From the NCBI GenBank assembly GCA_016744065.1, contig JADGFA010000034.1, positions 1 through 46,784 of the forward strand: a stretch of 46,784 nucleotides of DNA. Direction: 5' to 3'. Each line of letters opens with the position of its first letter. The stretch's first letter is position 1. This document shows positions 7,337 through 14,681 of the stretch, in pieces. A program made the position numbers and the translations under genes. A model generated the notes under the pieces. That model ran no database searches. It had not been told where the DNA came from and saw only the letters and a list, made by a program, of their open reading frames with translations. The stretch comes from Gammaproteobacteria bacterium (GTDB taxonomy: Bacteria; Pseudomonadota; Gammaproteobacteria; SZUA-229).

Positions 7337-8719
7337 ATGGATCAGTCAGCACGTTATGCAGACCTGAGTCTGGATGAAGATAAGTTATTAGCCGATGGTG
7401 GTCACATTTGTGTGGCTTATACAATGACACCAATGCCTGGTTTTGGTGGTTACCTGGAAACTGCAGCTCACTTTGCTGCTGAGTCTTCTACAGGTACTAA
7501 TGTTGAAGTTTCAACTACTGATGACTTCACTAAAGACCTGGATGCAATGGTTTACGAGATTGATGAAGCTAAAGGCATCATGAAAATCGCTTATCCCTGT
7601 GGTTTATTTGACCGTAATATCATTGACGGTCGTGCAATGGTGGTTTCTTTCCTTACACTTGCTATTGGTAACAACCAGGGCATGGGTGATGTTCAGTGTG
7701 CGCAGATGATCGATTTCCATGTGCCTAAGCAAATGCTTGATATTTTTGATGGTCCTTCTATGGATATCACTGATCTATGGAACATCTTAGGTCGTTCACG
7801 TACAGAAGGCGGTTATATCGCGGGTACTATCATCAAGCCCAAGCTTGGTCTTCGTCCTAAGCCTTTCGCAGAAGCTGCATACCAGTTCTGGTTAGGTGGT
7901 GATTTCATCAAGAATGATGAGCCTCAGGGTAACCAGATTTATGCACGCATGAAAGAGGTTACACCTTTAGTTGCCGACGCAATGAAACGTGCACAAGATG
8001 AAACGGGTGAAGCGAAAATCTTCTCTGCTAACATCACTGCAGACGATCATCATGAAATGTGTGCTCGTGCAGACTATATATTAGAAACATTTGGTGAGAA
8101 TGCTCATCACGTTGCTTTCCTGGTTGACGGTTATGTTGGTGGTTGTGGCATGGTTACAACTGCACGTCGTAACTATCCTGGTCAGTACTTACATTATCAT
8201 CGTGCAGGTCACGGTGCGATCACTTCTCCTTCATCTGTACGTGGTTACACTGCATTTGTTCTTGCCAAGCTTTCTCGTCTTATGGGTGCATCTGGTATCC
8301 ATGTGGGTACAATGGGCTTCGGTAAAATGGAAGGTGGTTCTGATGACAAGCACATCGCATACATGATCGAGCGTGATAGCGCACAAGGTCCTGTTTATCA
8401 CCAGGAATGGAATGGCATGAAGCCAACTACTCCTATTATCTCTGGTGGTATGAATGCATTACGCCTACCTGGTTTCTTCGAGAACTTAGGACACGGCAAT
8501 GTAATCAACACATCTGGTGGTGGTTCATACGGTCATATCGATTCTCCTGCGGCAGGTGCTAAGTCTTTACGTCAGGCATACGATTGCTGGATGGCTAAAG
8601 CGGATCCAATTGAATTCGCTAAAGAGCATAATGAGTTTGCTCGTGCATTTGAATCATTCCCTGGCGATGCTGATTCATTGTTCCCAGGATGGAGAGACAA
8701 GCTGGGTGTTCACAAGTAA
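7337..8719 (+). CDS. cbbM: Ribulose-1,5-bisphosphate carboxylase, Form II
   Basis: Form II RuBisCO large-subunit-type enzyme that fixes CO2 onto ribulose 1,5-bisphosphate in the Calvin cycle. At 460 residues it has the usual Form II length. Active-site elements are complete: catalytic K167 in IIKPKLG, carbamylated K192 with metal ligands D194 and E195 in [13 protein letters not shown]288 in HYHRAGHG, the loop-6 lysine in GFGKMEGG (about 330), and [11 protein letters not shown] (about 369). GAGGAG at 7325-7330 is a strong ribosome binding site. No small-subunit gene follows, as expected for Form II. Codon use is clean and highly regular, consistent with high expression. cbbQ and cbbO follow downstream. 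Confidence 0.98.
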   Translation: MDQSARYADLSLDEDKLLADGGHICVAYTMTPMPGFGGYLETAAHFAAESSTGTNVEVSTTDDFTKDLDAMVYEIDEAKGIMKIAYPCGLFDRNIIDGRAMVVSFLTLAIGNNQGMGDVQCAQMIDFHVPKQMLDIFDGPSMDITDLWNILGRSRTEGGYIAGTIIKPKLGLRPKPFAEAAYQFWLGGDFIKNDEPQGNQIYARMKEVTPLVADAMKRAQDETGEAKIFSANITADDHHEMCARADYILETFGENAHHVAFLVDGYVGGCGMVTTARRNYPGQYLHYHRAGHGAITSPSSVRGYTAFVLAKLSRLMGASGIHVGTMGFGKMEGGSDDKHIAYMIERDSAQGPVYHQEWNGMKPTTPIISGGMNALRLPGFFENLGHGNVINTSGGGSYGHIDSPAAGAKSLRQAYDCWMAKADPIEFAKEHNEFARAFESFPGDADSLFPGWRDKLGVHK

Positions 8720-8792
8720 GACTTAATGTAATGGATACGGTTCGTCGCTTCTGCACATTTATGCACTGCGGCGTACCGATCATCCTGATCAT

Positions 8793-8830
8793 AAAAAAGG
8801 ACCCTCGCCACTTCGGTGGGGTTTTTTTTT
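8793..8830 (+). terminator. Terminator after cbbM
   Basis: CCAC-TTCG-GTGG stem (8808-8819) with a stable TTCG tetraloop, extended by ACC/GGT across a bulge, and followed by nine T residues (8822-8830). It sits between cbbM and cbbQ, so it probably makes cbbM mRNA more abundant than the activase genes by partial termination. Confidence 0.7.
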
Positions 8831-8932
8831 CTCTAAAAATAAACGAAACTCGTTTATAAACGTAAAAGCATTTAATTACCTGGTAATTGTTTTTACCTTT
8901 ATTTTCGAAAAAGAATTTTAGGAAACCATGCC

Positions 8933-9742
8933 ATGACTGACATAGATATCGAACAGTACAAAGTAAAAGAAGAGCCTTTTTATGGTGCGCAGGGTGATGA
9001 AATTGCGCTTTATGAAGCGGCTTATGAATCACGTTTGCCAGTAATGATTAAAGGGCCTACCGGTTGCGGTAAGTCTCGCTTTATTGAGCACATGGCATGG
9101 AAATTAGGCAAACCTTTAATTACGGTTGCCTGTAATGAAGATATGACTGCATCAGACCTGGTGGGGCGTTATTTACTGGATGCTAATGGTACGCGTTGGT
9201 TAGATGGCCCTTTAACAACAGCGGCGCGTATTGGTGCAATCTGTTATTTAGATGAGATCGTAGAAGCACGTCAGGATACGACGGTTGTTATTCACCCGTT
9301 AACTGATCATCGTCGTCAGTTACCACTGGATAAAAAAGGTGAGTTAATTGATGCGCACCCTGATTTTCAACTGGTTATTTCTTATAATCCGGGTTATCAG
9401 AGTTTGATGAAAGATCTTAAGCAATCAACCAAGCAACGCTTTACCGGTTTAGATTTTGATTACCCTGATCAGAAAGTAGAAACAGGTATTGTGGAAAAAG
9501 AATCCGGTACAGATGCTGAAACGGCTGCGAAACTGGTGAAAATTGCCCACACGGCACGTAATCTTAAGGGGCACGGATTAGATGAAGGTATATCAACTCG
9601 GTTACTGGTTTATGCAGCAACATTAATGAGTAAAGGTATTGAAGCAAAAGCAGCCTGTCGTATGGCAATGGTTCGCCCGATTACGGATGATGCGGATATT
9701 CGTAGTACTTTAGACCATTCTATTGATAGCATTTTCGGTTAA
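8933..9742 (+). CDS. cbbQ: RuBisCO activase AAA+ ATPase CbbQ
   Basis: 269-residue MoxR-class AAA+ ATPase. Walker A GPTGCGKS is at residues 41-48, Walker B is ICYLDEIVEA (about 103-112), and the C-terminal lid carries GISTRLLVYAA. In autotrophs CbbQ forms a hexamer that works with CbbO to release inhibitory sugar phosphates from RuBisCO. Position after cbbM and before cbbO supports this strongly. The ATG at 8933 is preferred because the ATG at 8928 hits a stop after two codons. AGGAAA lies upstream. Its first residues (MTDIDIEQYKVK) resemble those of CbbO. Confidence 0.93.
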   Translation: MTDIDIEQYKVKEEPFYGAQGDEIALYEAAYESRLPVMIKGPTGCGKSRFIEHMAWKLGKPLITVACNEDMTASDLVGRYLLDANGTRWLDGPLTTAARIGAICYLDEIVEARQDTTVVIHPLTDHRRQLPLDKKGELIDAHPDFQLVISYNPGYQSLMKDLKQSTKQRFTGLDFDYPDQKVETGIVEKESGTDAETAAKLVKIAHTARNLKGHGLDEGISTRLLVYAATLMSKGIEAKAACRMAMVRPITDDADIRSTLDHSIDSIFG

Positions 9743-9756
9743 GCGATAATATTTTA

Positions 9757-9882
9757 CCGTAAATAAACGCAAATATAGTCAATTGCGTTTGCTATCAGGT
9801 TAAACGTTACTTCTAAATTTTTGTATTGGGGGTGACAGATAATATGGTTAACTAATTTGTATTCATTCGCGTTTATTTGCGG
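9757..9882. repeat. Inverted-repeat cassette between cbbQ and cbbO
   Basis: Left arm 9757-9774 begins CCGTAAATAAACGCAAAT. The right arm 9865-9882, read in reverse complement, gives CCGCAAATAAACGCGAAT, which is 16 of 18 identical. The left arm also forms its own hairpin: AAACGCAA (9765-9772) pairs with TTGCGTTT (9783-9790) around a 10-base loop. The cassette fills almost the whole 152-base gap and ends 12 bases before the cbbO ATG, so it supplies the leader region of cbbO. It could be a miniature mobile repeat or an RNA processing and stability structure. Confidence 0.6.
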
Positions 9883-9894
9883 AAAATAAAAACT

Positions 9895-12162
9895 ATGACT
9901 GAAATAGATATAAAAACATACCGCACCAAACTGAAATGTAATTTTGAGCAAATTGAAGAGTGCTTTGAAGATTATACTAATGATGCTTTACGTAATTTAA
10001 GTGAAGATGGCATAGAAAAATATTTTAAAGGCGCTTCACTGGTCTGTATGATTGGTCGTGGTTGGGAACCGGTCATGATATACCTGGAAAAAATGCCGGG
10101 TATTGCAAACAGTCTGGGTGAACCCATGCTGGAAATTGTTTCACAATCAGTATGGGATATGTCGCGTACCCCAAATGGTAATTCCATTCCCCCGTTTATG
10201 CAGTGTTTACCTGAAGCGGCTCGTCGTTTAGGTTCGCAGGAGCAGATGGAGAACTTTCTTGAAATTATTTTTGATTTTATGGAGAGTACAACCGGTTCAA
10301 TTCATGGTCATCATACAACTTTTGCAAGTCCTGGGTTACCTGAGTTATTAAGGCAGACACCGTATCTTTTAAATCAGTTGTCTCTAGAAGGTTTAAAAAA
10401 CTGGGTTGAATATGGTGCACGTAATTATAATAACCATCCGGAACGTCAGATAGACTATTTCAGTCTGCAATCCGCAGATAGTCGAGCGATGTTACAACGT
10501 GAGCGCCACGGAACGTTGTTTATGGACAATCAGCGTCAACTGGATATGTATCTACGTAGTATGTGGGAAGATACGTCTTACTTTGTGCCTTATTCATCAG
10601 GCTTCGATGAGTTACGTAAGCCAATACCATATTATGACAGTCTGGGAATACGTATTCCTGATGTATATGATGACTTTGTTAGTGGTTTCGGGATGGTTGT
10701 TTCGGGTATTGATCGTTATCGTGTCACCATTGCACATATTGCTGCGCACAGGCGTTGGAGTGATGTGCTCGTTGCAGATAATTTTAGCCCATTTCAACGT
10801 ATTGCTATTGAGCATTTAGAAGACTCTCGAGTTGAGTATCTAATGCTTAAAGAGTATCCGGGCTTACGCCAATATTTATTAGCGCTTCACCCTAAGCCGG
10901 TAGAAGGTGATTGTGATACGGAAAAAGAATCCTGTGTTCGTCATCGTTTAGCGATGTTATCGCGCTCAATTCTCGATGAAGATCATGGTTACACAAATGA
11001 GCATATTTTAGAGTTTAGAAAACGTTTCTTTGATGTCGTTGAAAAAGACGGTGGCAGTACAAAAGCCATGGTTGATATTGGTATAACTTTTACAACTCGC
11101 ACGCGTTTACAAAGTGATCAGTTACCGCGTATTCGTTTTGAAAAGACCGAAGTGGATTATCGAGATGATAATCGTCACATGTGGGTCTTTATCGAAGAGA
11201 ATGATGAAGCAGAAGATTACGAAAATAAAAAACAAAGTAAATCAGATGAGTTGGAAAATGAAGGTTTACCTCCACGTCATTATCCTGAATGGGATTACAA
11301 TACCTCATCATTCAAGCCCGACTGGGTAAGCCTGTATGAGTCAATTCATCCATCAGCAAATTCGGCTGATATTGATGTGATATTAGATAAACATGCGGCC
11401 CTGGCAAAACTTTTAAAGCTTATTCTTGATAAGTTAAAACCACAGAGATTTGTGCGAGTACGTTATCAGGAGGAGGGGAGTGAGTTAGACCTGGATATTG
11501 CAATTCGCTCTTTGATTGATTATAAATGCGGCTCACAGCCTGATCCGCGTATTAATATGAGCCATAAACATGATGGTCGTGATATTGCCGTTATGATCTT
11601 ACTGGATTTATCAGCATCATTGAATGATGTGCCAGAGGGCAGTGATCAAAGTATTTTGCAGTTAAGTCAGGAAGCTGTTTCATTATTAGCCTGGACCATT
11701 GAACAGTTGGGCGATAAATATGCGATTGCCGGTTTTCATTCTGATACGCGCCACAATGTGCGTTATTATCATATTAAAGGATATAGCGAGCAATTTGATG
11801 ATACGGTAAAAGGCAGGCTTGCGGCAATGGATGCAGGTTTCTCTACTCGTATGGGTGGTGCTATTCGCCATGCTGCGCATTATCTGGAGGGGCAAACGGC
11901 TGAGAAAAAATTAATGCTTATACTGACTGATGGTGAGCCAGCAGATATTGATGTTGAAGATGCGAAGTATTTAATCAGTGATACCAAAAAGGCCGTTGAT
12001 GAACTTTCATCAAGGGGAATGCATAGTTATTGTATTAGTCTGGATAGAAAGGCAGATGATTATATACAGGATATTTTTGGTGCAGGTGGCTATACTATTA
12101 TTGATCATGTTGAAAAGTTGCCAGAAAAGCTGCCATTATTATTTGCATCACTTACATCTTAA
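9895..12162 (+). CDS. cbbO: RuBisCO activase adaptor CbbO (VWA domain)
   Basis: 755-residue partner of CbbQ. The long N-terminal part (about 1-540) is the CbbO-specific region, and the C-terminal part is a von Willebrand A domain with a complete metal site: D571, S573 and S575 in LLDLSASLND, followed by the acidic TDGEPADID (about 682-690). The VWA domain is thought to bind an acidic residue of RuBisCO and deliver it to the CbbQ motor. I chose ATG 9895 (MTEIDIKTYR) over an in-frame TTG at 9877 because GGAAAA precedes it properly and the N-terminus then parallels CbbQ. A charged, low-complexity stretch occurs near residues 440-470. Confidence 0.92.
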   Translation: MTEIDIKTYRTKLKCNFEQIEECFEDYTNDALRNLSEDGIEKYFKGASLVCMIGRGWEPVMIYLEKMPGIANSLGEPMLEIVSQSVWDMSRTPNGNSIPPFMQCLPEAARRLGSQEQMENFLEIIFDFMESTTGSIHGHHTTFASPGLPELLRQTPYLLNQLSLEGLKNWVEYGARNYNNHPERQIDYFSLQSADSRAMLQRERHGTLFMDNQRQLDMYLRSMWEDTSYFVPYSSGFDELRKPIPYYDSLGIRIPDVYDDFVSGFGMVVSGIDRYRVTIAHIAAHRRWSDVLVADNFSPFQRIAIEHLEDSRVEYLMLKEYPGLRQYLLALHPKPVEGDCDTEKESCVRHRLAMLSRSILDEDHGYTNEHILEFRKRFFDVVEKDGGSTKAMVDIGITFTTRTRLQSDQLPRIRFEKTEVDYRDDNRHMWVFIEENDEAEDYENKKQSKSDELENEGLPPRHYPEWDYNTSSFKPDWVSLYESIHPSANSADIDVILDKHAALAKLLKLILDKLKPQRFVRVRYQEEGSELDLDIAIRSLIDYKCGSQPDPRINMSHKHDGRDIAVMILLDLSASLNDVPEGSDQSILQLSQEAVSLLAWTIEQLGDKYAIAGFHSDTRHNVRYYHIKGYSEQFDDTVKGRLAAMDAGFSTRMGGAIRHAAHYLEGQTAEKKLMLILTDGEPADIDVEDAKYLISDTKKAVDELSSRGMHSYCISLDRKADDYIQDIFGAGGYTIIDHVEKLPEKLPLLFASLTS

Positions 12163-12171
12163 GAAAATAAT

Positions 12172-12615
12172 ATGAGTAATACCGTTAAAGCGAGCGTTGT
12201 TTTTTGTTATAAAGGTGAAACACATTCACCTTCTATTATGATTGAGCTTGATGAGTATCTGGAAGTGAGTGACACATTGCCAGATCTGTATCCTGTTATT
12301 GCAAAAGCCAATAATCATGACCTGTATTCATATGAGTTTGAAATGATGCAGGCGCAAAGTATTATTTTTAGTGAAGCGACCGGAATGGTTGCTGAGTTTA
12401 TAACAGATGGTCTGTTAGATATCGATGCTTTTGTTCAGGCATGGAAAGATTGTGAATGTTTGAGTGTGTTGGCTCAAATCGCTAATGATATTTTATCTGT
12501 AGATGATTTAGAAAAAAGACCAGAGCTTAAGCAGGCATTGCTAGAAGCTTATAGACTAGGTCAGGCTACTTGTGTTAGTGAGCCACCGACTACTGATCCT
12601 TTACTAGGATTTTAG
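12172..12615 (+). CDS. Conserved-context hypothetical protein downstream of cbbO
   Basis: 147 residues, not recognised. The gene starts nine bases after the cbbO stop, so it is very likely part of the cbb operon. The protein is acidic, soluble and without signal peptide or membrane segment. A hydrophobic beta-type start (VKASVVFCYKGE) and a following LYPVIAKANNHDLYSYEFEMMQAQSIIF stretch suggest a small alpha/beta fold. Four cysteines are present but in no metal-binding pattern. Position suggests a role in RuBisCO maintenance or assembly; that is inference from location only. Confidence 0.8.
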   Translation: MSNTVKASVVFCYKGETHSPSIMIELDEYLEVSDTLPDLYPVIAKANNHDLYSYEFEMMQAQSIIFSEATGMVAEFITDGLLDIDAFVQAWKDCECLSVLAQIANDILSVDDLEKRPELKQALLEAYRLGQATCVSEPPTTDPLLGF

Positions 12616-12674
12616 TTATTAGTGTTTTAGTTTATACTGTCGAGTGATAACGTTCCTTTATTTTTGAGATTACC

Positions 12675-12968
12675 GTGAAAAAAATATTTAAATTAACCGA
12701 TGAAAAATTAAAACCAGAAAGACAAGTAGAAGCAGTAAAACACGAAATTAAAAAATATATAAAGCGAGAACGCAGAAGAGATCTTGATGAAGGTGTAGAT
12801 TTTTTGGATTTTGATTGTAAGTTTGGCTCAGATGAAGCGACAGGTGAAGTGATTCATTTAGCTGAAATCAATAAATCAATAGACTGGGCTGTGTCTGAAA
12901 ATATGCAATCATTTTATCTGGAAGTAACCGCTAAGCCAGGTTATAGAAACAAAAAACCTCAGGCATAA
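12675..12968 (+). CDS. DUF6172 family protein
   Basis: 97-residue small basic protein matching my recollection of the DUF6172 family: KIFKLTDEKLKPERQVEAVKHEIKKYIKRERRR, then FLDFDCKFGSDE and a VTAKPGYRNKKP tail. The start codon is GTG. Function is unknown; the lysine- and arginine-rich first half and compact size would suit nucleic-acid or ribosome binding, but I cannot support more. It lies 59 bases after the 147-aa gene and ends just before a strong terminator, so it may be the last cbb-operon gene or a separate short unit. Confidence 0.8.
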   Translation: MKKIFKLTDEKLKPERQVEAVKHEIKKYIKRERRRDLDEGVDFLDFDCKFGSDEATGEVIHLAEINKSIDWAVSENMQSFYLEVTAKPGYRNKKPQA

Positions 12969-13003
12969 AGGCTATTCAGTTCATCGGTCAGTAATAAGCC
13001 TGA

Positions 13004-13040
13004 TCAATAAAAAACCTCCGCCAGGGAGGTTTTTTATTGA
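13004..13040. terminator. Strong bidirectional terminator
   Basis: Perfect 16-base arms (TCAATAAAAAACCTCC, 13004-13019, and its complement at 13025-13040) around a five-base GCCAG loop. The CCTCC/GGAGG stem is flanked by A and T runs on both sides, so it can end the DUF6172 transcript and the convergent FHA-gene transcript. Confidence 0.9.
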
Positions 13041-13057
13041 TTGCATTTCGGGGTTAA

Positions 13058-13765
13058 TTATTCAAAAAAGAAGGTCATTTTAACGCCGGCAACTTCAAGT
13101 ACATCATTGTTATTAAGTGCCTGAGCTCTTAAACCTATTTGTTCGTTATTTACCTTAGGCCGTTCACCGTTATCACCGCCATCAATATGTATAAGGAAAT
13201 ATCCTGTCGGCCTGCGGGTGATTGCAGCGACCTGCACTCCGGGTTTTCCCAATGTGGTTAGTACTTTTGTTAAGGCTAATTCTTTACCATTATTTGCACC
13301 ACTGACTAAGCGTATTTTGGCATTTTGATTGCTTGTTTTACCTGAGTCTGACGAGGCGATTTCAGCAACAATAGCACCAACTGATTTATCTATTTCTTTA
13401 CTGCCTTCTGTTTCCTGCATACCATCAGAATCAGGATTAATGATCATTGTTTTTTCAAAATCATCATTAGAGCTAGCACTGGCATTGATGTATTTTATTT
13501 CATGTTTGCCAACTTTAATGATATCGCCATTTGATAATGTATTCTTTTTAATTAGAGAGCCGTTCAGGTAGGTACCATTAGTGCTGTTTAAATCTTCAAT
13601 AAACGAATCATTCAGAATGGTGAGTATTTTGGCATGGTGACCACTTACCGCCAGATTATCCAGATGGATATCATTGTCACTTTTGCGGCCAATGCTCATG
13701 GTTTCTTTATCCAGTTGAAGCTCACTTATTACTTCACCGTTGAAACTTATCTGTATTGTTGCCAT
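13058..13765 (-). CDS. FHA-domain phosphothreonine-reader protein
   Basis: 235 residues. The N-terminal FHA domain is textbook: MSIGRKSDNDIHL (GR at 26-27), SGHHAKI (41-47) and LNSTNGTYLNG (59-69), the loops that bind phosphothreonine. After an acidic linker (about 100-135), residues 145-235 (IRLVSGANNGKELALTKVLTTLGKPG) look like a second, diverged FHA-like sandwich lacking the serine-histidine and asparagine signature. It has no membrane segment. It is the last gene of the kinase-phosphatase-FHA operon, 73 bases after the phosphatase, so it probably reads phosphorylation made by the neighbouring kinase. Confidence 0.88.
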   Translation of the reverse strand: MATIQISFNGEVISELQLDKETMSIGRKSDNDIHLDNLAVSGHHAKILTILNDSFIEDLNSTNGTYLNGSLIKKNTLSNGDIIKVGKHEIKYINASASSNDDFEKTMIINPDSDGMQETEGSKEIDKSVGAIVAEIASSDSGKTSNQNAKIRLVSGANNGKELALTKVLTTLGKPGVQVAAITRRPTGYFLIHIDGGDNGERPKVNNEQIGLRAQALNNNDVLEVAGVKMTFFFE

Positions 13766-13838
13766 TTTGCTACCTATTATTATTTATTTATCCAGTTTAT
13801 CTCTGAATAGCTATGTCAATTTACAAAAATACTCTTAT

Positions 13839-14663
13839 TTAAGAGAATATATCAAAAAATTTAGAAAACCAGCCTGAATTAGCAGGGAATTCTTTTAAAA
13901 CCTGTGCCAGCATAACGGATACATTATCTTTGCCGCCATGATCTTTGGCCTGCTTTATTAATTCTTTATTCATTTTGTTCTGATTATCTTGATAGTTTAA
14001 CTGAATGTCTTCTATTAGGTCATCGGTGATCATATCGGTTAAACCATCAGAACAAAGTAAATAATTGTCACCTACGAGTGCAATGTCTTCCAGTAAGTCA
14101 ACATCTACGGTTGTACCCACCCCCACTGCACGGGTAACAAGATTTTTATTTAATGACTCACGTGCTTCTTTTTTTGTATAGAAGCCGCGATCAACCAGTT
14201 CCTGTAGCAGAGTATGATCACGGGTCATCTGTTCAAGTGTGCGGTCCCGCATGCGATAAAGTCGTGAGTCACCTACATGGGCAACAGTAATACGGTTATC
14301 GTAAAGTAGCAAAACAACAACAGTGGTTCCCATACCTTCATAGTTTTTATTATTCTGTGCAGCCGTATAAATTTTCAGGTTAGCATCTTTTATGGCTTTT
14401 TCAATTAACATGCTTTCCAGGCTGTAACCCGTATTTTCGTCGGTATTACCTGCTGTAATCTGGGGCAGGGCTTTGTTTAAGTCCTGCATAATAGAATCAA
14501 CAGCAATTGCGCTGGCGACCTCACCCCCTTTGTGACCACCCATGCCGTCCGCAAGTACCAGTAAACCTAATTCGGCATTGCTGGCGATACTGTCTTCGTT
14601 ATGGTCACGTACCAGACCTTCGTCTGTGATCCCTGTAATGTTGATTTTATCTTTAAGGCTCAT
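13839..14663 (-). CDS. PP2C-family Ser/Thr protein phosphatase
   Basis: 274-residue metal-dependent phosphatase of the PP2C/Stp group. It shows the ordered family motifs: RDHNEDS (D24), LADGMGGHKGGEVAS (D39), MGTTVVVLLL, AHVGDSRLYR, LLCSDGLTDMI and GGKDNVSVML, which together supply the acidic metal ligands. It has no membrane segment. It should reverse phosphorylation by the kinase whose gene ends 18 bases upstream on the same strand. The kinase/phosphatase/FHA set is like that used to control type VI secretion, but no secretion genes are present nearby. Confidence 0.93.
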   Translation of the reverse strand: MSLKDKINITGITDEGLVRDHNEDSIASNAELGLLVLADGMGGHKGGEVASAIAVDSIMQDLNKALPQITAGNTDENTGYSLESMLIEKAIKDANLKIYTAAQNNKNYEGMGTTVVVLLLYDNRITVAHVGDSRLYRMRDRTLEQMTRDHTLLQELVDRGFYTKKEARESLNKNLVTRAVGVGTTVDVDLLEDIALVGDNYLLCSDGLTDMITDDLIEDIQLNYQDNQNKMNKELIKQAKDHGGKDNVSVMLAQVLKEFPANSGWFSKFFDIFS

Positions 14664-14681
14664 TTAGTATTCTTTTTACAG

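Noticed and set aside
9877..9894. In-frame TTG as cbbO start
   Set aside because: It falls inside the inverted-repeat arm, has no ribosome binding site, and ATG 9895 gives the better N-terminus.
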